From Agelaius tricolor (lineage: Eukaryota > Chordata > Aves > Passeriformes > Icteridae), in the NCBI GenBank assembly GCA_023055355.1, contig JALJCS010000015.1, positions 21,379,516 to 21,443,515 of the forward strand: 64,000 bases of DNA. The letters are read 5' to 3'. Shown in pieces: positions 22,541-34,815 of this stretch. The translations under genes were made by a program, and so were the position numbers. The notes beneath the pieces are model-generated. The model searched no databases. It saw nothing but the letters and a program-made list of their open reading frames with translations, and was not told where the DNA came from. Within the stretch, counting starts at the first letter, position 1. Each line of letters opens with the position of its first letter.

Positions 22541-24179
22541 AGCTTCAGCCAGGCAGGAGGGATTGCCATGTTATTCTGGAGTCCAGGAGAGGAGCTGGCA
22601 GGGCCGGGCAGAGGGACAAGCTTCCCTCCAGCAGAGTAGCCTTTCCAGAAAGCAATCCTGCTTGACAGCTTCAGAGCCATTCCTCTCCATCCGCCCCACC
22701 CAGGGAACGTGGCCTGTGCCCCGAGGTGACACTGGGACTGGCAGTGAGCCATCTGCAGGCACATTCCTGGGCATTCAGGAGCAGCTTCAGCAGCCCCTGC
22801 CCACTGCATCCACCCCAGAACAATGACAGGGATTTCATCCCGTTTGCAGTTGGATTTGGAGCATGATCCTCTGAGGTGGGAGGTGTTTGCAGGGAGATTT
22901 CTCACAGCCATGGTGAAGCTTTCCTTCTCTCATCAGTCACTCAGAGGATGGAGTCAGCTATTCACCAGGAGGCAGCCTGGTAGTAGCCAAAGGATGGTTG
23001 TCACATCTCCAGCACCACCTCAGAGATGAGGGAATCCAGGCTCACAACACCCACCAAAGTCCAAGGCGTGGATCCCTTTATGTGGCCCATCTCACAGATG
23101 GGCACTGGCACCGTGGCTCCACTCTGAGCTCTGGGTGCTTTGGCAGGAACTCTTCTCTCTTCAGCTTGACTTTCCTGGAAAACTCTGCGTGTTACCCTCA
23201 TTACCTGCGTGTCACTTTGCTTTCTCCTCTTGTTAGCTGTTAATGACTAAGCTGAAGTAGTGCAGAATTTCTGCTCCATCCCTTGCTAATGTTGTGTTTG
23301 TGCCCTTTTTTCCCTGTCTTTTTATCAGGAATTAACAGGAAGATTAATCCCTCTTACTCCATGACAGTTTAGTTTCTTTAAGAACCTTTAGTGAGGGATG
23401 TTCTGGAAAAGCTTTTAGAAAATCAGATTCCACTGTATCAGCCCAAATCTCCTGTATTAGCAGGGCTGGTTCCTCATCAGATGACTTGGATCTGTACATA
23501 TAAACTCTGCTCTTGTCTTCCAGGCTCTGCCCCAGACGTGTTTATTCATTGCTGCTAATTCTGATCAGTCCCACAGTTTTCTACTCTTTTGCCTGTTCTG
23601 GAAATCAGACTTTGTGCCCTGTCATTCCCAGGGTCACTCCTAAAGCCTTTTGTAAAAATTTGTCACCTTCCAATCCTCAGATGCAAAGGAAGAAAGTTCA
23701 GCAATTTCATATTTGGGCTCCTTGAGGAAGCACTGTCGGCCTCTGGTGATTTGTTGCTCTGGCATATGAACCCTGCTGACCCCTGCATAGTGAACGGCAG
23801 TGCAAGGAATTAATTTAATTTTGCTGCTGTGCCCTTATCTTTCTTAATTCCCCCCTTTACTCCTTGCCCATCTATCAGCAGCTCTGGGTGACAGACAGGC
23901 TTCCTGCTTTTGTGTTGGAGAAGCTTTTATTAGCTCCATGAACTCTGATGATTGTTCTCCAGACCCTGTTTTGCCTTGGCTTATTGTGGGTTTGCACTTA
24001 GTCTGCTGGGTTTATATCCTTTTCTATTTTTATTGTTTGGAAACAACTTCCATTTTCCTGAAAGTACCTTTTTTATTTCAGATAACTTCCTTTTTCCGTT
24101 GGTTTAAACCAAGCTTTGAATGTGTGGTGGTTTGGCCTTTCCCCTGCTGTGTCTCACACATGCTTGTGTCCCACGGTGT
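22541..24179. other. unique non-coding DNA, no gene seen
   Basis: No coding region or repeat is recognised. A hydrophobic 149-codon frame at 23938-24387 runs into the next CR1 and is discounted. Confidence 0.6.
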
Positions 24180-24335
24180 TCATGGAATCCAGGCTGCTTT
24201 GGGCTGGAAGGGCCTGAACACTCACCACATCCCACCCCTGCCAAGCAGGGACACCTCCCACTGTCCAGGTGCTCCAGCCCCAGGGTCCAGCCTGGCCCTG
24301 GGCACTGCCAGGGATGCAGGGGCAGAGCACGCACA
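24180..24335 (-). mobile_element. CR1 LINE 3' fragment
   Basis: Minus-strand CR1 tail: 'catggaatccaggctgcttt', 'gggctggaagggcctgaac', 'cactgtccaggtgctccagc', 'ccagcctggccctgggcact'. It is 5'-truncated and moderately diverged. Confidence 0.85.
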
Positions 24336-27300
24336 GAGCAGCAACAAACTGGGCAATAGCAAACAGCATTTCCTGAGACTTCTGTAATTTCTAGTTACAA
24401 ATTCCTGACAGCCACAGATGTGTGACTGCAGCATGAACCACCACTGGAGTGGGGAAGTTCCTGTCCCAAAAACCCCTGTGGGCAGCTGCCCACCCAGGTG
24501 CCTAGCTGTGCCAAACCCAAAGAGAGGGCTTTCCTTGGGCAGCAGCAGACTTCTCAGCAGCCAGGCTGTTTCCCTGACTCTTCACTGTTTGTTTTCCCTC
24601 CTGGTGTCTCTGCTCCCCTGCTGGCTCCTGGGCTGCTCTGCTTAGAGCAGGAGAGCCCACAGAGCTTCTGGCTTTGCTGAGGGCCGAGCCAGAGCCTGTG
24701 GTACAGTGGCCACGGGGGTTCCTGTGGGCAAAGCCTCCTGCAGGTCGTTGATAAAGGCTTTTCCCTATGAAGCCAGGAGGCTGGGAGGTGCAGCTTTGCA
24801 GGAGGAGGCAGAGTACACCTGTCACACAGAGTATACCTGTCACAAAGGTGCTGCAGGTCAGCCCTCAGTGACAGAGGAGATGGAACAGCTGGGGATGTTG
24901 GCTGAGTTGGAACTGAACACAAAAAATATCAATGGCTCCATGCTGTACCCAAACTTCTGTTTCTTTTGGTGCATTATTCCAAATCCTTCAAAATATTTTA
25001 TATTCTTCCCATTCTTTTGTTGGCAGGCTCTGATCTGGAGAGTTTGTACTGACTTTGTCTGGTCTGAATAGGAACCATTCCCCTGCTCCACTCATCGGCA
25101 CCAGATCCTGCAACATCTCCACATTCCCACAGTGAGGTAGGAAGACCTAATTTTCATAAGCCTTGTAGGAGTGATTTTTGTGTTGGTCGCCCTCCTGGGA
25201 TGTGTAATGTAAATCACCTGGATTAGGAGAGATGTGATTACATGTAACAGAGCTGTTCTCAGGCAGAGTTGAGGGCTCTTTGTGCTCCCTGAGCTGCAGA
25301 GTTTGCTCTCTCCTGCTCCTCATGGTGTTTAAATGCCACCCGCCTGAAGTGTTTCTGAGCACCTCACTCACTGCCCAGTAGTGTTGGCTCCTCTTACTTT
25401 CAATGAAAAGGTTTTTTTGAACAAGACCATCCATAGATTGTATTTTTCCTACATGTCTACAAAGCCTTGCCCGGCTGCAGCTCTCTCTGGGCTGGTGAAG
25501 AACCATCAGGGCTCTGTTATTTAATTATTTATGTTGTCCTTAACTGTTAGTTTCTGTCATTAAAGAACAGGCCAAGTGATTAGTGCCCTTGGCTTAATCT
25601 TCTTAGCAGGAAAACTGTCCCTTGACCGTCTGTCCTAATCAAACAGCCATAAGGGAGGATGAGGAAAGGGCGAGACTCCTGATCTGGTTCATTTTCTATG
25701 TGAATTGGTGAAAGTAAATCATGTTTGGATGATCTGTTACAATTTGTAAACATGAGTTTCCCAAAATGATGGTGAATGTTGTGCTGGCAGAACACACACC
25801 TTCCTGAACATGGGACAAACATCATTTCCTTCCTCCCACTATCCCCACCGCGAGATTGGCCACTGGAAAAATACCTGTGGTCCAAGAGTAGTAATTTCAT
25901 TATTAAAAATGATTTTGTATGTAAATAGACTTCAGTGAGTCACTGTGAAGTACCTGCTTTTAATATATTTGTATTTACTTAGTTATTGTAAGGTCATTCA
26001 TAATCTCTGGAATACTTGGTATTACCAAACTAACCTTGTGTGATACTGGTAGCAATGGAAAGATTAATGGCATGTTTCAAAAAATACTCATCAGAGCTCT
26101 CTATCTTTATGGAAAACTGAGAAATGCAAAATTTGGAGTTGGATTTTTTCCATGTATTTAGTTTTTGGAGGGGTTTTATCATTTAAAGAAGGTTTCTTTC
26201 CTCTTTTCTTCCTACATTTTTATCTGAAGTATTTTGTTTACAACACCAGTGCGCACTTCAAGTTCTTGAGAATCATCAGACTTATAAATGTAGTGGAAAC
26301 CTTGGGAAATCGTGTGATAGGCAAAGTCTCATTTGCTTTGTGCTCTCAGTATCTCAGAGGACCCTGTGGAAAGCATCTCCTTTTTCAATTTAGTTAGGAA
26401 ATGTTCCAGGACTTGGTGTTCTTTGAGGGGATGAATAGTGTTCTTCAGGTGTTATAAACTGAACCCAGAGATTTTGTGGAGGAATGGCAATGCTGAAATC
26501 CCACCTTCCCTGGGGTCAGTGTTCTTGATTTTGATATGAGAATGAGAGGGGCAGCAATGGATGGAGCACGGAAAGGACAGAAAAGCACTGAGGGAAAAGC
26601 ACGGTGGGACAGGAGCAAGTGCAAGGGGTTGCATGGGGACAGCTGGAAAGATTTTGGAGAGAAACACTGGTGGTCAGTTGTGACTTTCTCACACTATGAT
26701 GTCCTCACTGATTTTGTTGTATTGGAGATTGCAAGTTTTCTTTAAGAATGTGTAGCACCTGTAAAAGAACTCCATTTGGGACCGATCTGTGTGCTGTTTC
26801 CATTAATGACAGTGGTAGAAAAAGTGGGATTGTGCTGTGGGATTCCAGCCCACCCTCAGAGCTTCGTCAGACTGAGTGGGACAATGGGGCTGTGAGGGGA
26901 CACAAACTCCAAAGAAAACCTGGTACTGGTGTGACAGAGAAGAGATGGGTGGTGAATGCCTCGGGGAGCTCTGGGATGATTGGTTTGAGCATCTTAGTTA
27001 ATTAAAACTGCAGGATCAATTGTGTTGAAGGGACATGTACAGGTGATGAAAAGCAAGTGTGAGGTGAGTATGGAAGGACCTCACACAAGTGGAAAGAAGA
27101 CAAGGAGAAAGCCTCCAGAGGAGAATTGCTCTTCTAATGTCCATGGGAAAATTGGCTTTTGTTGAGCAGAATTGTAACTTTTAAATTTGTACAGCTGGTA
27201 CAAGTAGGTACAATTCTATTTTGCCAAAGGGCAGGATATTGTGAGGCTCATGTGCTTCCAGAAGAGACTCCAGGCCTTAACCAGCTGAGGGAGAAAAATC

Positions 27301-27914
27301 AGCAATTTTGGCTCTGTGTCAGTAGAACACACTCTGTTCACTTCCCCTGTAAAAAGGAACTTTCTTCTCTGTGCTGGTCAGAATGGTTCTTTTGGACCTA
27401 GAATAGACTTGGTCATTAAACTGAAGGCTTTGATTTCAACCTGGTGAGGAAAAGGCCCTTGCTCATACTCTGTGATAGTTTCCTAGATGTAATTATGGAG
27501 TATTATTTTAATTACCTGTTTAGTGGCTAATTGCTCTTCCATAAGTGCAGAGGAAGGGGAGAACATGGGACCAAGGCTGCATTTCAGGGTGCAAGAGGAT
27601 ATTTGTTACTGGCTTTTAAAGCACCTCTTGATCTTCTGGTTTAAGAATTTAACATGTTTTTAGTAACTTTCCTCTATTTTATTTCAATACCAAGAAAAAT
27701 GCCTGGGAATGTGTCTGCAGCTCATCACCTGGGTGATATGCTGGCATGAGAGACACTTCTCAGGTGATTTTCCAAAATACTCTTTAACTAGCACCAGGCT
27801 CTTTCAGAAGCTGCTGTGAAAATGTGTTTTGATTTCAGTGGCTCCAAAACCCATCAGCAGCACATCAAGAGTCCAGCCATGGTCAGCAGGAACCTGAGCC
27901 CACAGCAAACGTTT
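24336..27914. other. unique non-coding DNA, no gene seen
   Basis: Long unique stretch, AT-rich from 25900 on. A directly repeated 'agagtacacctgtcacac / agagtatacctgtcacaa' pair lies at about 24809-24845. Minus-strand frames of 119 codons (25147-25506) and 106 codons (25580-25900) look compositionally natural but match no family I know. No splice-bounded exon stood out. Confidence 0.55.
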
Positions 27915-28087
27915 GGCCCTGGCACAGGTGCCCAGAGCAGCTGGGGCTGCCCCTGGATCCCTGGCTGGACACTGGGGCTTGGAGCACCCTGGGACAGGGT
28001 GGTGTCCCTGCCCACAGGACATGGGGTGGGACTGGATCAGCGTTGAGGTCCCTTCCAACCCAAACCATTCCATAATTCTGTGATTTC
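27915..28087 (+). mobile_element. CR1 LINE 3' fragment with intact 3' end
   Basis: Plus-strand CR1 tail: 'ccctggcacaggtgcccaga', 'ctggacactggggcttggag', 'gaggtcccttccaacccaaa', then 'ccattccataattctgtgat', which keeps the 3' octamer-like end. It is 5'-truncated and among the least diverged copies. Confidence 0.9.
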
Positions 28088-29574
28088 ACCATTATTTGCT
28101 GTATTTACAATTAAAACTTTAATGATAAGGACTGATGGTAGTTTAGGATAAATTTTGAAAGTTCTTAGGGGATTTAGTTTGTGGAGATAGATTAAAGTCC
28201 ATTAGAGTAAGATTATCCAGCATGTCTTTACCAGGTACAAATGGGAGAGGTATCTTCAGATAAGAGTTTGTTGTTGTTATTGTTTTCCTCACTGGAAAAT
28301 GTGGACGTGTGGCAGGTGTAGAGAGATTTTCTTCAATTCCTGCAACAGATAGAAATCTCTGTGTGTCTGTCTTTGATTCTTAGCTGATGAAATCAGCTGG
28401 GATTAGTGGGATACCTCACTGGACACAGCAGAGCCCTGGAGCCCTCGCCCATGGACCCAGCCAGTGTAAGAGCTGGGTACAGACTGACAAAGGGGCTGAA
28501 GCCCATTTCCCTTTTCCCTGCTAACATTTTTGCTTCCCAGAGGTACAAGTTACAGACTCTTGGAGCTCCGAGAACTGTGCCAGTGACACATCTTTGGGGA
28601 TGCCATGGCAGGGGCAGGGAAGGGTGTCCCCAGCTGCACATCTGACCCCACAGAAGGGCACACTCAGCCTGGGCATGGAGCTCTGGGGCAGAGGACATTC
28701 AGATTTGCCTAAAAATCCTGTTGACAAATACATAAGTTGTGCCTCTGTGATATTTAAAGCCCCCCCACGCCATTTACAAATAGAAATTATACAACGTAGA
28801 TTATTTCCATTTTTCTCTTATTTGATCAATTCCGATAGAAAGGCCATGCTTGGATTAAATCTTTTTATTCTCACAACCATGTGACACTTCAGGGGACAGT
28901 AACATTTGTGAAATAATCTGTATAAGAAATAATACAGAAGGGGAAGAGAGCTGAAGAGCCTGGTGTCAGGTGCAGCATCCGGGGCCAGGTCTGGGACAGT
29001 GGCAGTGCCAGGTCCGTGCGTCCCCTGTGGCCACCACGCCTTCCCGCAGGGCTGCAGGACACTGCTGGGCCACAGCACAGGACCCATCGAGTCCTTGGAA
29101 AAGCCGAGTGATTTTAAATCTTTACGGGCATTGCAAGTTGTTTCTAATTAAAGCCCATCGAGTACCAGAGGAATTCCGGCATTACCGGCAGCCGGAGCAG
29201 GGACAATGAGCACCGACCTCTCCTTCTGACCAGTCGCTGGGATTTGTTTGAGGCTCTGTAAAGACAATGCTACAACATCTTTACACACACCACCGGCTTT
29301 GTAGTAACTGTCTCCTTGGAGCCTTGGCACGGGGAAGGACACGCATGTCCAGGCATTTTCCAGGTGGCAGGATTTCCTTCTCCTTACTCCCGGCGCCACG
29401 AACCCCCTCCTTTCAGCCCCAGCACCGTTTAAATAGATCATTTGTTTTCATTATAGGTTTTTGCATCCCCGTCTTTCATTGCTGTTAATGAATTTCTAGG
29501 GTCTGATTGGGAAACAAAAGGCAAACAGCAACATAAAAAGGGCTGTGACAAAGGAGCCGGTGGAGCTGTGACAG
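28088..29574. other. unique non-coding DNA left of the CpG island
   Basis: AT-rich on the left; 28700-28900 is a repeat-free AT-rich segment that could be a conserved element. CpG content rises from about 29160. No gene is supported. Confidence 0.55.
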
Positions 29575-29940
29575 GCTGTGCCCGCATGGCCGCGGCTGCG
29601 GGGCTGACACCGCCCGGGCAGCGCTGGTTAATATGCTAATCTGCTCCTGGCCGCTTAACATTCCGCTCAGGTCTGGGCAGGCTCGGCAGCCGGCGCAGGG
29701 AAGGCGAAGGAAGGGGAAGGAAGGGGAAGGAAGGGAAGGAAGGAAGAGGGACGGGGTGTCCGCCTGGCACATGCCGGCCGCTCCGCGCCCCGGCCCCTCC
29801 GCGCCGCGCTGCGCTCGGGGCGCCCCGTCCCGCACCTACCATCCGCAGCGTCCGGAGCGCTCCCGCAACGCTGCCAGCCGGGAATGTGCAACAGCCACGT
29901 ATGATTGGCTCGTTCCTCTGCCTCCGCGTCCCCAAAGATT
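29575..29940. promoter_or_regulatory. CpG island, candidate promoter
   Basis: By eye there are about 40 CpGs in roughly 360 bp at high G+C, with an observed/expected ratio near 1, the only such stretch in the window. On the minus strand it contains a CCAAT box (29904-29908) and, further on, GGATG|GTAGGTG (donor at 29839), a plausible first-exon end. On the plus strand 'ggttaatatgctaat' lies near 29626. CpG islands in vertebrates usually mark promoters. No coding exon of a known gene is visible, so a non-coding transcript, an alternative promoter or an orphan island are all possible. Confidence 0.55.
29697..29750. repeat. GGAA-rich purine tract
   Basis: About 50 bases of almost pure A/G are built of repeated GGAAGG/GGGGAAGG units. 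GGAA is the ETS-family core and clustered GGAA repeats can be bound by ETS proteins. The tract can also form triplex DNA. It lies inside the CpG island. Confidence 0.85.
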
Positions 29941-32797
29941 CCCACTTTAACAGACCATGTGTTCCTGCTGCTGGAGAAGCCCAGAGTGTAACGTGCCAAA
30001 ATCCAGCAACAATGAAGTCAGACGGAGTTTAGCATCCAAAACAAAGGGACGGCATTTCTGTAGCTCACTGACAACACAGCAGTCACAGGATGGTTTAAAT
30101 TTCCCTTTATTCTCTCTCCCCACCCAACCTCAGCCCAGGAGAAAGCCAACATTTATTAAAATCCATCCGTTCAGGACAGCAGCTAGATGCCCAGGTTGGA
30201 AGGAAAGCTTGCTCCTGGTATTCCCGATGACCGCCACCTTTCCTGTGTGCTTGTGAGCTGCAATCCCCAGCTGGAGCAAGGGGGTTCTGATTTCCAGAAT
30301 TAAGGAAGGAATCTATTCCAGAGACAGTTTCCATGGTCAGGTCCATCAGGTCCTGCAGCCACAGGAGAACTTAATTCCTCTAGCTCCCTTTCCTTTGTTT
30401 TCATAACGTCACAGTGGTTCTGGAGAGGCGTCTGGAGAATCCTCAGCTCCGGCTTCAGCCAGGGGATTTCAGAAGTTGCGTTTTCAGTGCAGGTCAGATG
30501 TGGACAAAATCAAGTCTCCACCTGACACATAAGCAGACAAAGCTGTTTACCCTCTGAATTATAGCAGAGCTCCATAGTTCTCTCTTCTGTGGTCTCATGC
30601 TCCAAGCAAACTGCTCCTTGCAGTTCTCTCTCCTGGTGCCAAGCACGTATTCCAGCTGCAGCTCGGCAGCGCGGGGAAATTCCTTCCAAGTCCCTGGCAG
30701 AACAGTCGGCGCTTTCTCCGGAGCTGCAGGCTTGATTGTCCTTGATTATTTTATTTCTCTGGCTCTGATCCAAGATGTTCCCTGTCATCATTTCAGTGTC
30801 TTTTCTCATAATCCCTTTTCTAAACATCATCAACAATTAACTGATTCTCTCATATCTACAAACACATGCACACACACGCAGGCACGCGCGCACACTCCAC
30901 CGAGCCTCATCAGGGTCTTTTTTGCCTTTAAGTATAAGAAATTACAGCTTCTCATTAGCTGAAGAGCATGTTTTGAAAGGCTTTGTGTTTACTCACTTTG
31001 CAAGTGATGCTGGCGCTTTTAATTATTCTCCTTTTGCATATCATAAGCGAGCAGCGAGCTGCTCCAGCCAGCCCGGGCGACGCGTATTCCCAGGAAGGCA
31101 GGAGGAAGGGATCGCGTTTTACCTCACTGCTGCTGCTTTCTTCCCTTTCTGTCAGCCATCCAAGGAATCCCCCCAAAGCTCTTACGTAGCAGATACCAAA
31201 ACCGTGAGTCACTTTTCACTCCCGAAGCAATAAGTCCATCGCATCCCTGTGCAGAAGGGCGAGCACAAGGTTGGAATCTCTCCAGGCTGCCGGCGTGCCC
31301 CGGCACCAGTTCTCCAGCGGTGACTTTTGTTTTTCCTGCTCTCGCTTTTTCTCCTCGGCTCTCTGTCTCTCCATTCCTTTTCATGCCATTCCCATTTTCT
31401 TCCTTCCTTCCTCTCCATCTGTCTCCATTGCTGGCAGCAGCAAACCCAGCCAGATCTGGGTCTCTCTCGCCTTCTGTAGGGCTTTTTTCTCCTTTTTTTC
31501 CCCCTCTGTATCTGCTGCAGCCTTTGGCTGCTCACTCTGCCAGGTTGGATCACCAAAGACACACGACTCGCTCACAATGAATAATCAATACAGATATTGA
31601 TCTGCGGAAAATGTTTGTAAATTCCTGAAAGGGGAATCAGGAACAGCGGGACAGGGAGGCTTGTGGGGGACGACAGGGTGCTCCGGGCTGCAGGCAGGCA
31701 GCGCCTGGCCAGAGCCCCATCCTGCCGCCTCCGAGGTGACGGGTGCTGGAATGCGCGCGGGCGGCGGCGGGTGTGTGCGGGGGCTTCTGTATTTTCATTT
31801 CTCTACAGCTGCTTCCCCCGAAGAATCGGGAGGCGAGCAGCTGAGAGGCCCCGTCGGTGCCATGCCTTGGCTGCGCTCCAGCACTGTTTTGTTTCCATCA
31901 TCACACGCCACTTTGAAATTTGCATAAATACAAGGGTTATTTTCCCTCGTGCCTCCAAAAAGGTTTAAGAAGGTGGGAAAGTGTTTCCATAAGGAGAGAT
32001 GGCTGGGTTTAGTCATCATTTTCAGGATTTACTTTCTAATCCATGTGTTTGTAAGAAAAGGAGCCAGAGATGAAAATAAAGGGCAATAAGAAGGACATGG
32101 AGAAGACGGAAAAGCTGTTTGAATGTAGAAGAGCCTTGGATTCCAAAAAAAACCCCCGTTGTCCAGTGGGGACCTGCATGTGTTTGGTTTATGTGGGTGG
32201 AGAGCCATATCAGACCTCCCCATCCAGGACTCTTCCCATCTCGCTGTGGACAGGCCTGCCCTGGTCAGGAGCTGGAGATGATCATGGTGCTTTAAGAGTC
32301 TGTGAAGGCTGGAGTCAGACCTCTTAAGAGCATCCTGAGCCTGTCCTCAGGAGCCGCCTCCCACCTGCCCACCGTTCATCTGACGGCCTGTGTGGTGTGT
32401 GGAGCACATGTGTAGCCAGTGGCATTCACCCAGTTTGCTCTTGGCATGGTCCACCTCACTTGTTGTGGTTGTGGTCCTTGTTGTGTCTCTTCCACCTCAT
32501 CTCTCTGGTTTTCTGTCTTTCTGGGGAAAGGCACGTACTGAAGGTGTCAATAGACACGGTATTGGGATCATTGAGTATTCAGCTCCTTTCTAATGCTTGA
32601 GGTCAGCAATGGAGAGCCCAAGGACTGCTGAGGGGGGCCATGGGGTGTCTGCAACACCGGCCAGACCAGGCGGCCATGCAATGCCACGGCTGTACCCTGG
32701 CCCAGGGCTGCCTGAGGTGCTGCTGGCCAGAGCAGCCAGCGGGGTGTTCTTGGACAGCTCCTGGCCAGAGCAGCCCCTGTGCCCCTGGCCCCACCCA
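29941..32797. other. unique non-coding DNA right of the CpG island
   Basis: No gene is supported. 30900-31050 is a repeat-free stretch with CATTAGC, TTTTAATTATTC and TTTGCATATC cores, and 31880-31960 includes TTTGCATAAATAC; both may be regulatory. A CpG-richer patch occurs at 31660-31870. Poly-pyrimidine patches occur at 31395-31425 and 31483-31505. Confidence 0.55.
30861..30898. repeat. imperfect CA/CG dinucleotide repeat
   Basis: Alternating purine-pyrimidine run of CA steps interrupted by CG and GG. Alternating tracts of this kind can adopt Z-DNA, but this one is short and interrupted. Confidence 0.7.
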
Positions 32798-32966
32798 CAC
32801 AGCCCCGTGGGTGTGAGCAAAGACCCATGGTGTGAGCACAGCCCCGTGGGTGTGAGCACACCCCGTACCCAGCCCCATGGGTGTGAGCACAGCCCCATAC
32901 ACAGCCCCATGGGTGTGCACACCCCCGTACACAGCCCCGTGGGTGTGAGCACAGCCCCATGGGCAG
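32798..32966. repeat. minisatellite E, degenerate 20-bp units
   Basis: The unit 'cacagccccgtgggtgtgag' occurs about six to seven times, with CCCCAT variants and with short inserted segments ('cacaccccgtac', 'cacagccccatac'). Overlapping frames on both strands through this region (up to 193 codons) are repeat artefacts. Confidence 0.9.
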
Positions 32967-34714
32967 CCACCCTCCCTGCTGTGCTGCACGGCCACCCCAC
33001 GCCAGTGGCCCTGGGCACCCCGATAGCCATCTCGGGCCAAGATGCAATTCCCGCAGATGCAATTCCCGTGGCTGCCAGCTTTATCAGCCCACGCCAGCAG
33101 CGAGGAGGCTGAGCGCCTTCATTCTCTCTCCAGTTCCTGATTAGCTCCTGCAATCCAATTAGCAGAGGCATTTATATCACAAGGGGCTGAGGTGCCCCTG
33201 CTCATCACGGCAGCTCAGAGCCAGTCATAAATTCTCCCGACACTACATCTTTCCTGTGGCATGGATTAATTACAGCTCTGGGCCTCCAAGAGCAGGTTTG
33301 CAAATGAAGGTGCCCATGCAGTAAGAGTTAGGGAAGACAAAGCAGGAGTTTCCTGTCTGTGAGAGCCAAGGGGGTGATGCACAGGGTGGTCCAGGGTGGG
33401 GGCACCTGTGGGTGAGGGGCTGGGGGCAGGTGGGCTGAGCAGGAGCTTTATTAACTGAGGTTGGCCGGGGGATGTTATGAGTCTGCGCCTGTGGCCATAA
33501 TGAGAAATTCCTCATAACCTCCCTTTGTATGCTCTGCTGCAGTGCAGATGCTGAGAGTGAAGCTCCAGGAGCCTTAATAAAATTACATTTTCCCACTTGA
33601 GATGTTGCAGGCGCTGGCTAGTGGCGCAGCTTGGAGAGGCGAGCGCGGGGCTGGGCCCTTGGGAGGATTTGGCATTGCGGGGATCGGTGCTGCTCTCAGG
33701 GGCACGGCCACCTTCTCTCTCCTCTTCATACAATCCGCTTTTCTCTGATACTTCTGCTCTCGAAAGAGCCATTTCCTGGCTCCCCTGTGTCAGCCCTGCT
33801 CCCCCCAGGCCCTCTGGCTGTGGGGTGGGATTTGCTGCAGCAGTGGGAGCAGGTTGGAAACGGGTTGTGGGAGAACCCCCAGGAGGGTGGCGGGGCTGGG
33901 GACAGTTGTGTCCTCACACCTGGCTCTGCAGCTCTGTGTTTCTCCCCCACGCTGGTGCCTGTGCAGCAGCTGACCCTGCTGGGCACCCAGTGAGTGCTTA
34001 CCCCTTGCCTGTGGCTGCTCCTGTGGGTACGTGTCTGTCACAGCCTGCTGAGCTGGCCCTGCACGAGCCTTGGATCTGTTTACCCAATCATGTGCCAATT
34101 TAACAATTCATCTAAGTTCTCCATCCATCAATCAGGTTTTAATTTATGTAGCAGTCAGTGGTTTTGTTAAGTTTCCAGGCGTTTCTCTCTTGCTTGTTAT
34201 TGAAATATAATTACTTAAGAAATCCACAAACTTACCTTTGAAATGTGTGGGGAGATGGGAATTTTAAAGACAAGAGGATGCATATTAAATTTAGTAGCAT
34301 GTCAGCTCCATTTGATCTATTTACTCTAGGCTGCTGACAGATCTTCTGTGTAAGCAAATGTGGTTCCTGCTGATAAAAGGGGTTGGGTTGGGGTTTGTTT
34401 GTTTGTTTTTAACAGTGTCCAAAATACAGCCATGACTGTGGAGCAGTTATTCTCCCATTGAAGGGAAATATTGGCTGATCTTTCAAAACAAGAAATCTTT
34501 TTGCTTTTGTATGATAACAAATCCTGTGTTTCCTGACCAGCACAATCATTGTTTGTGGTCACACAAAAGAACTCATTCCCCAGCTGATCTCTTCCACAAC
34601 CTGCAGCTGGACAGCCCCAGATTGAGGTGGGTTGACATGGCAAGAGACAGGTCATGGGCCACTTACCCATCTCACAGATCCCTGCTCAGCTGAGTTTGTA
34701 CATTAGTATTTATC
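32967..34714. other. unique non-coding DNA, no gene seen
   Basis: GC-rich on the left with the direct repeat 'gatgcaattcccg' at 33041 and 33057, then mixed. No gene is supported. Confidence 0.55.
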
Positions 34715-34815
34715 CTACAACCCCAGAATGGTTTGGGTTGGAAGGGATCTTAAAAGTTCATCCAGTTCTAACCCCTGCCATGGGCAGAAACACTTTCCAT
34801 TAGACCAGGTTGCTC
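34715..34815 (-). mobile_element. CR1 LINE 3' fragment (short)
   Basis: Only the last 100 bp of a CR1 is left, on the minus strand: 'caaccccagaatggtttggg', 'ttggaagggatcttaaaagt', 'ccattagaccaggttgctca'. It is strongly 5'-truncated. Confidence 0.85.

Noticed and set aside
21811..22911. 366-codon minus frame with 20-residue cycle (collagen- or mucin-like look)
   Set aside because: A 20-bp unit gives the same residue cycle in all frames of a strand; plus frames are equally open. No domain outside the array.
24121..24180. 'tgtgtggtggtttggcc' as the start of a retroviral LTR
   Set aside because: No matching LTR end, polyadenylation block or target duplication could be found; the sequence soon runs into a CR1 tail.
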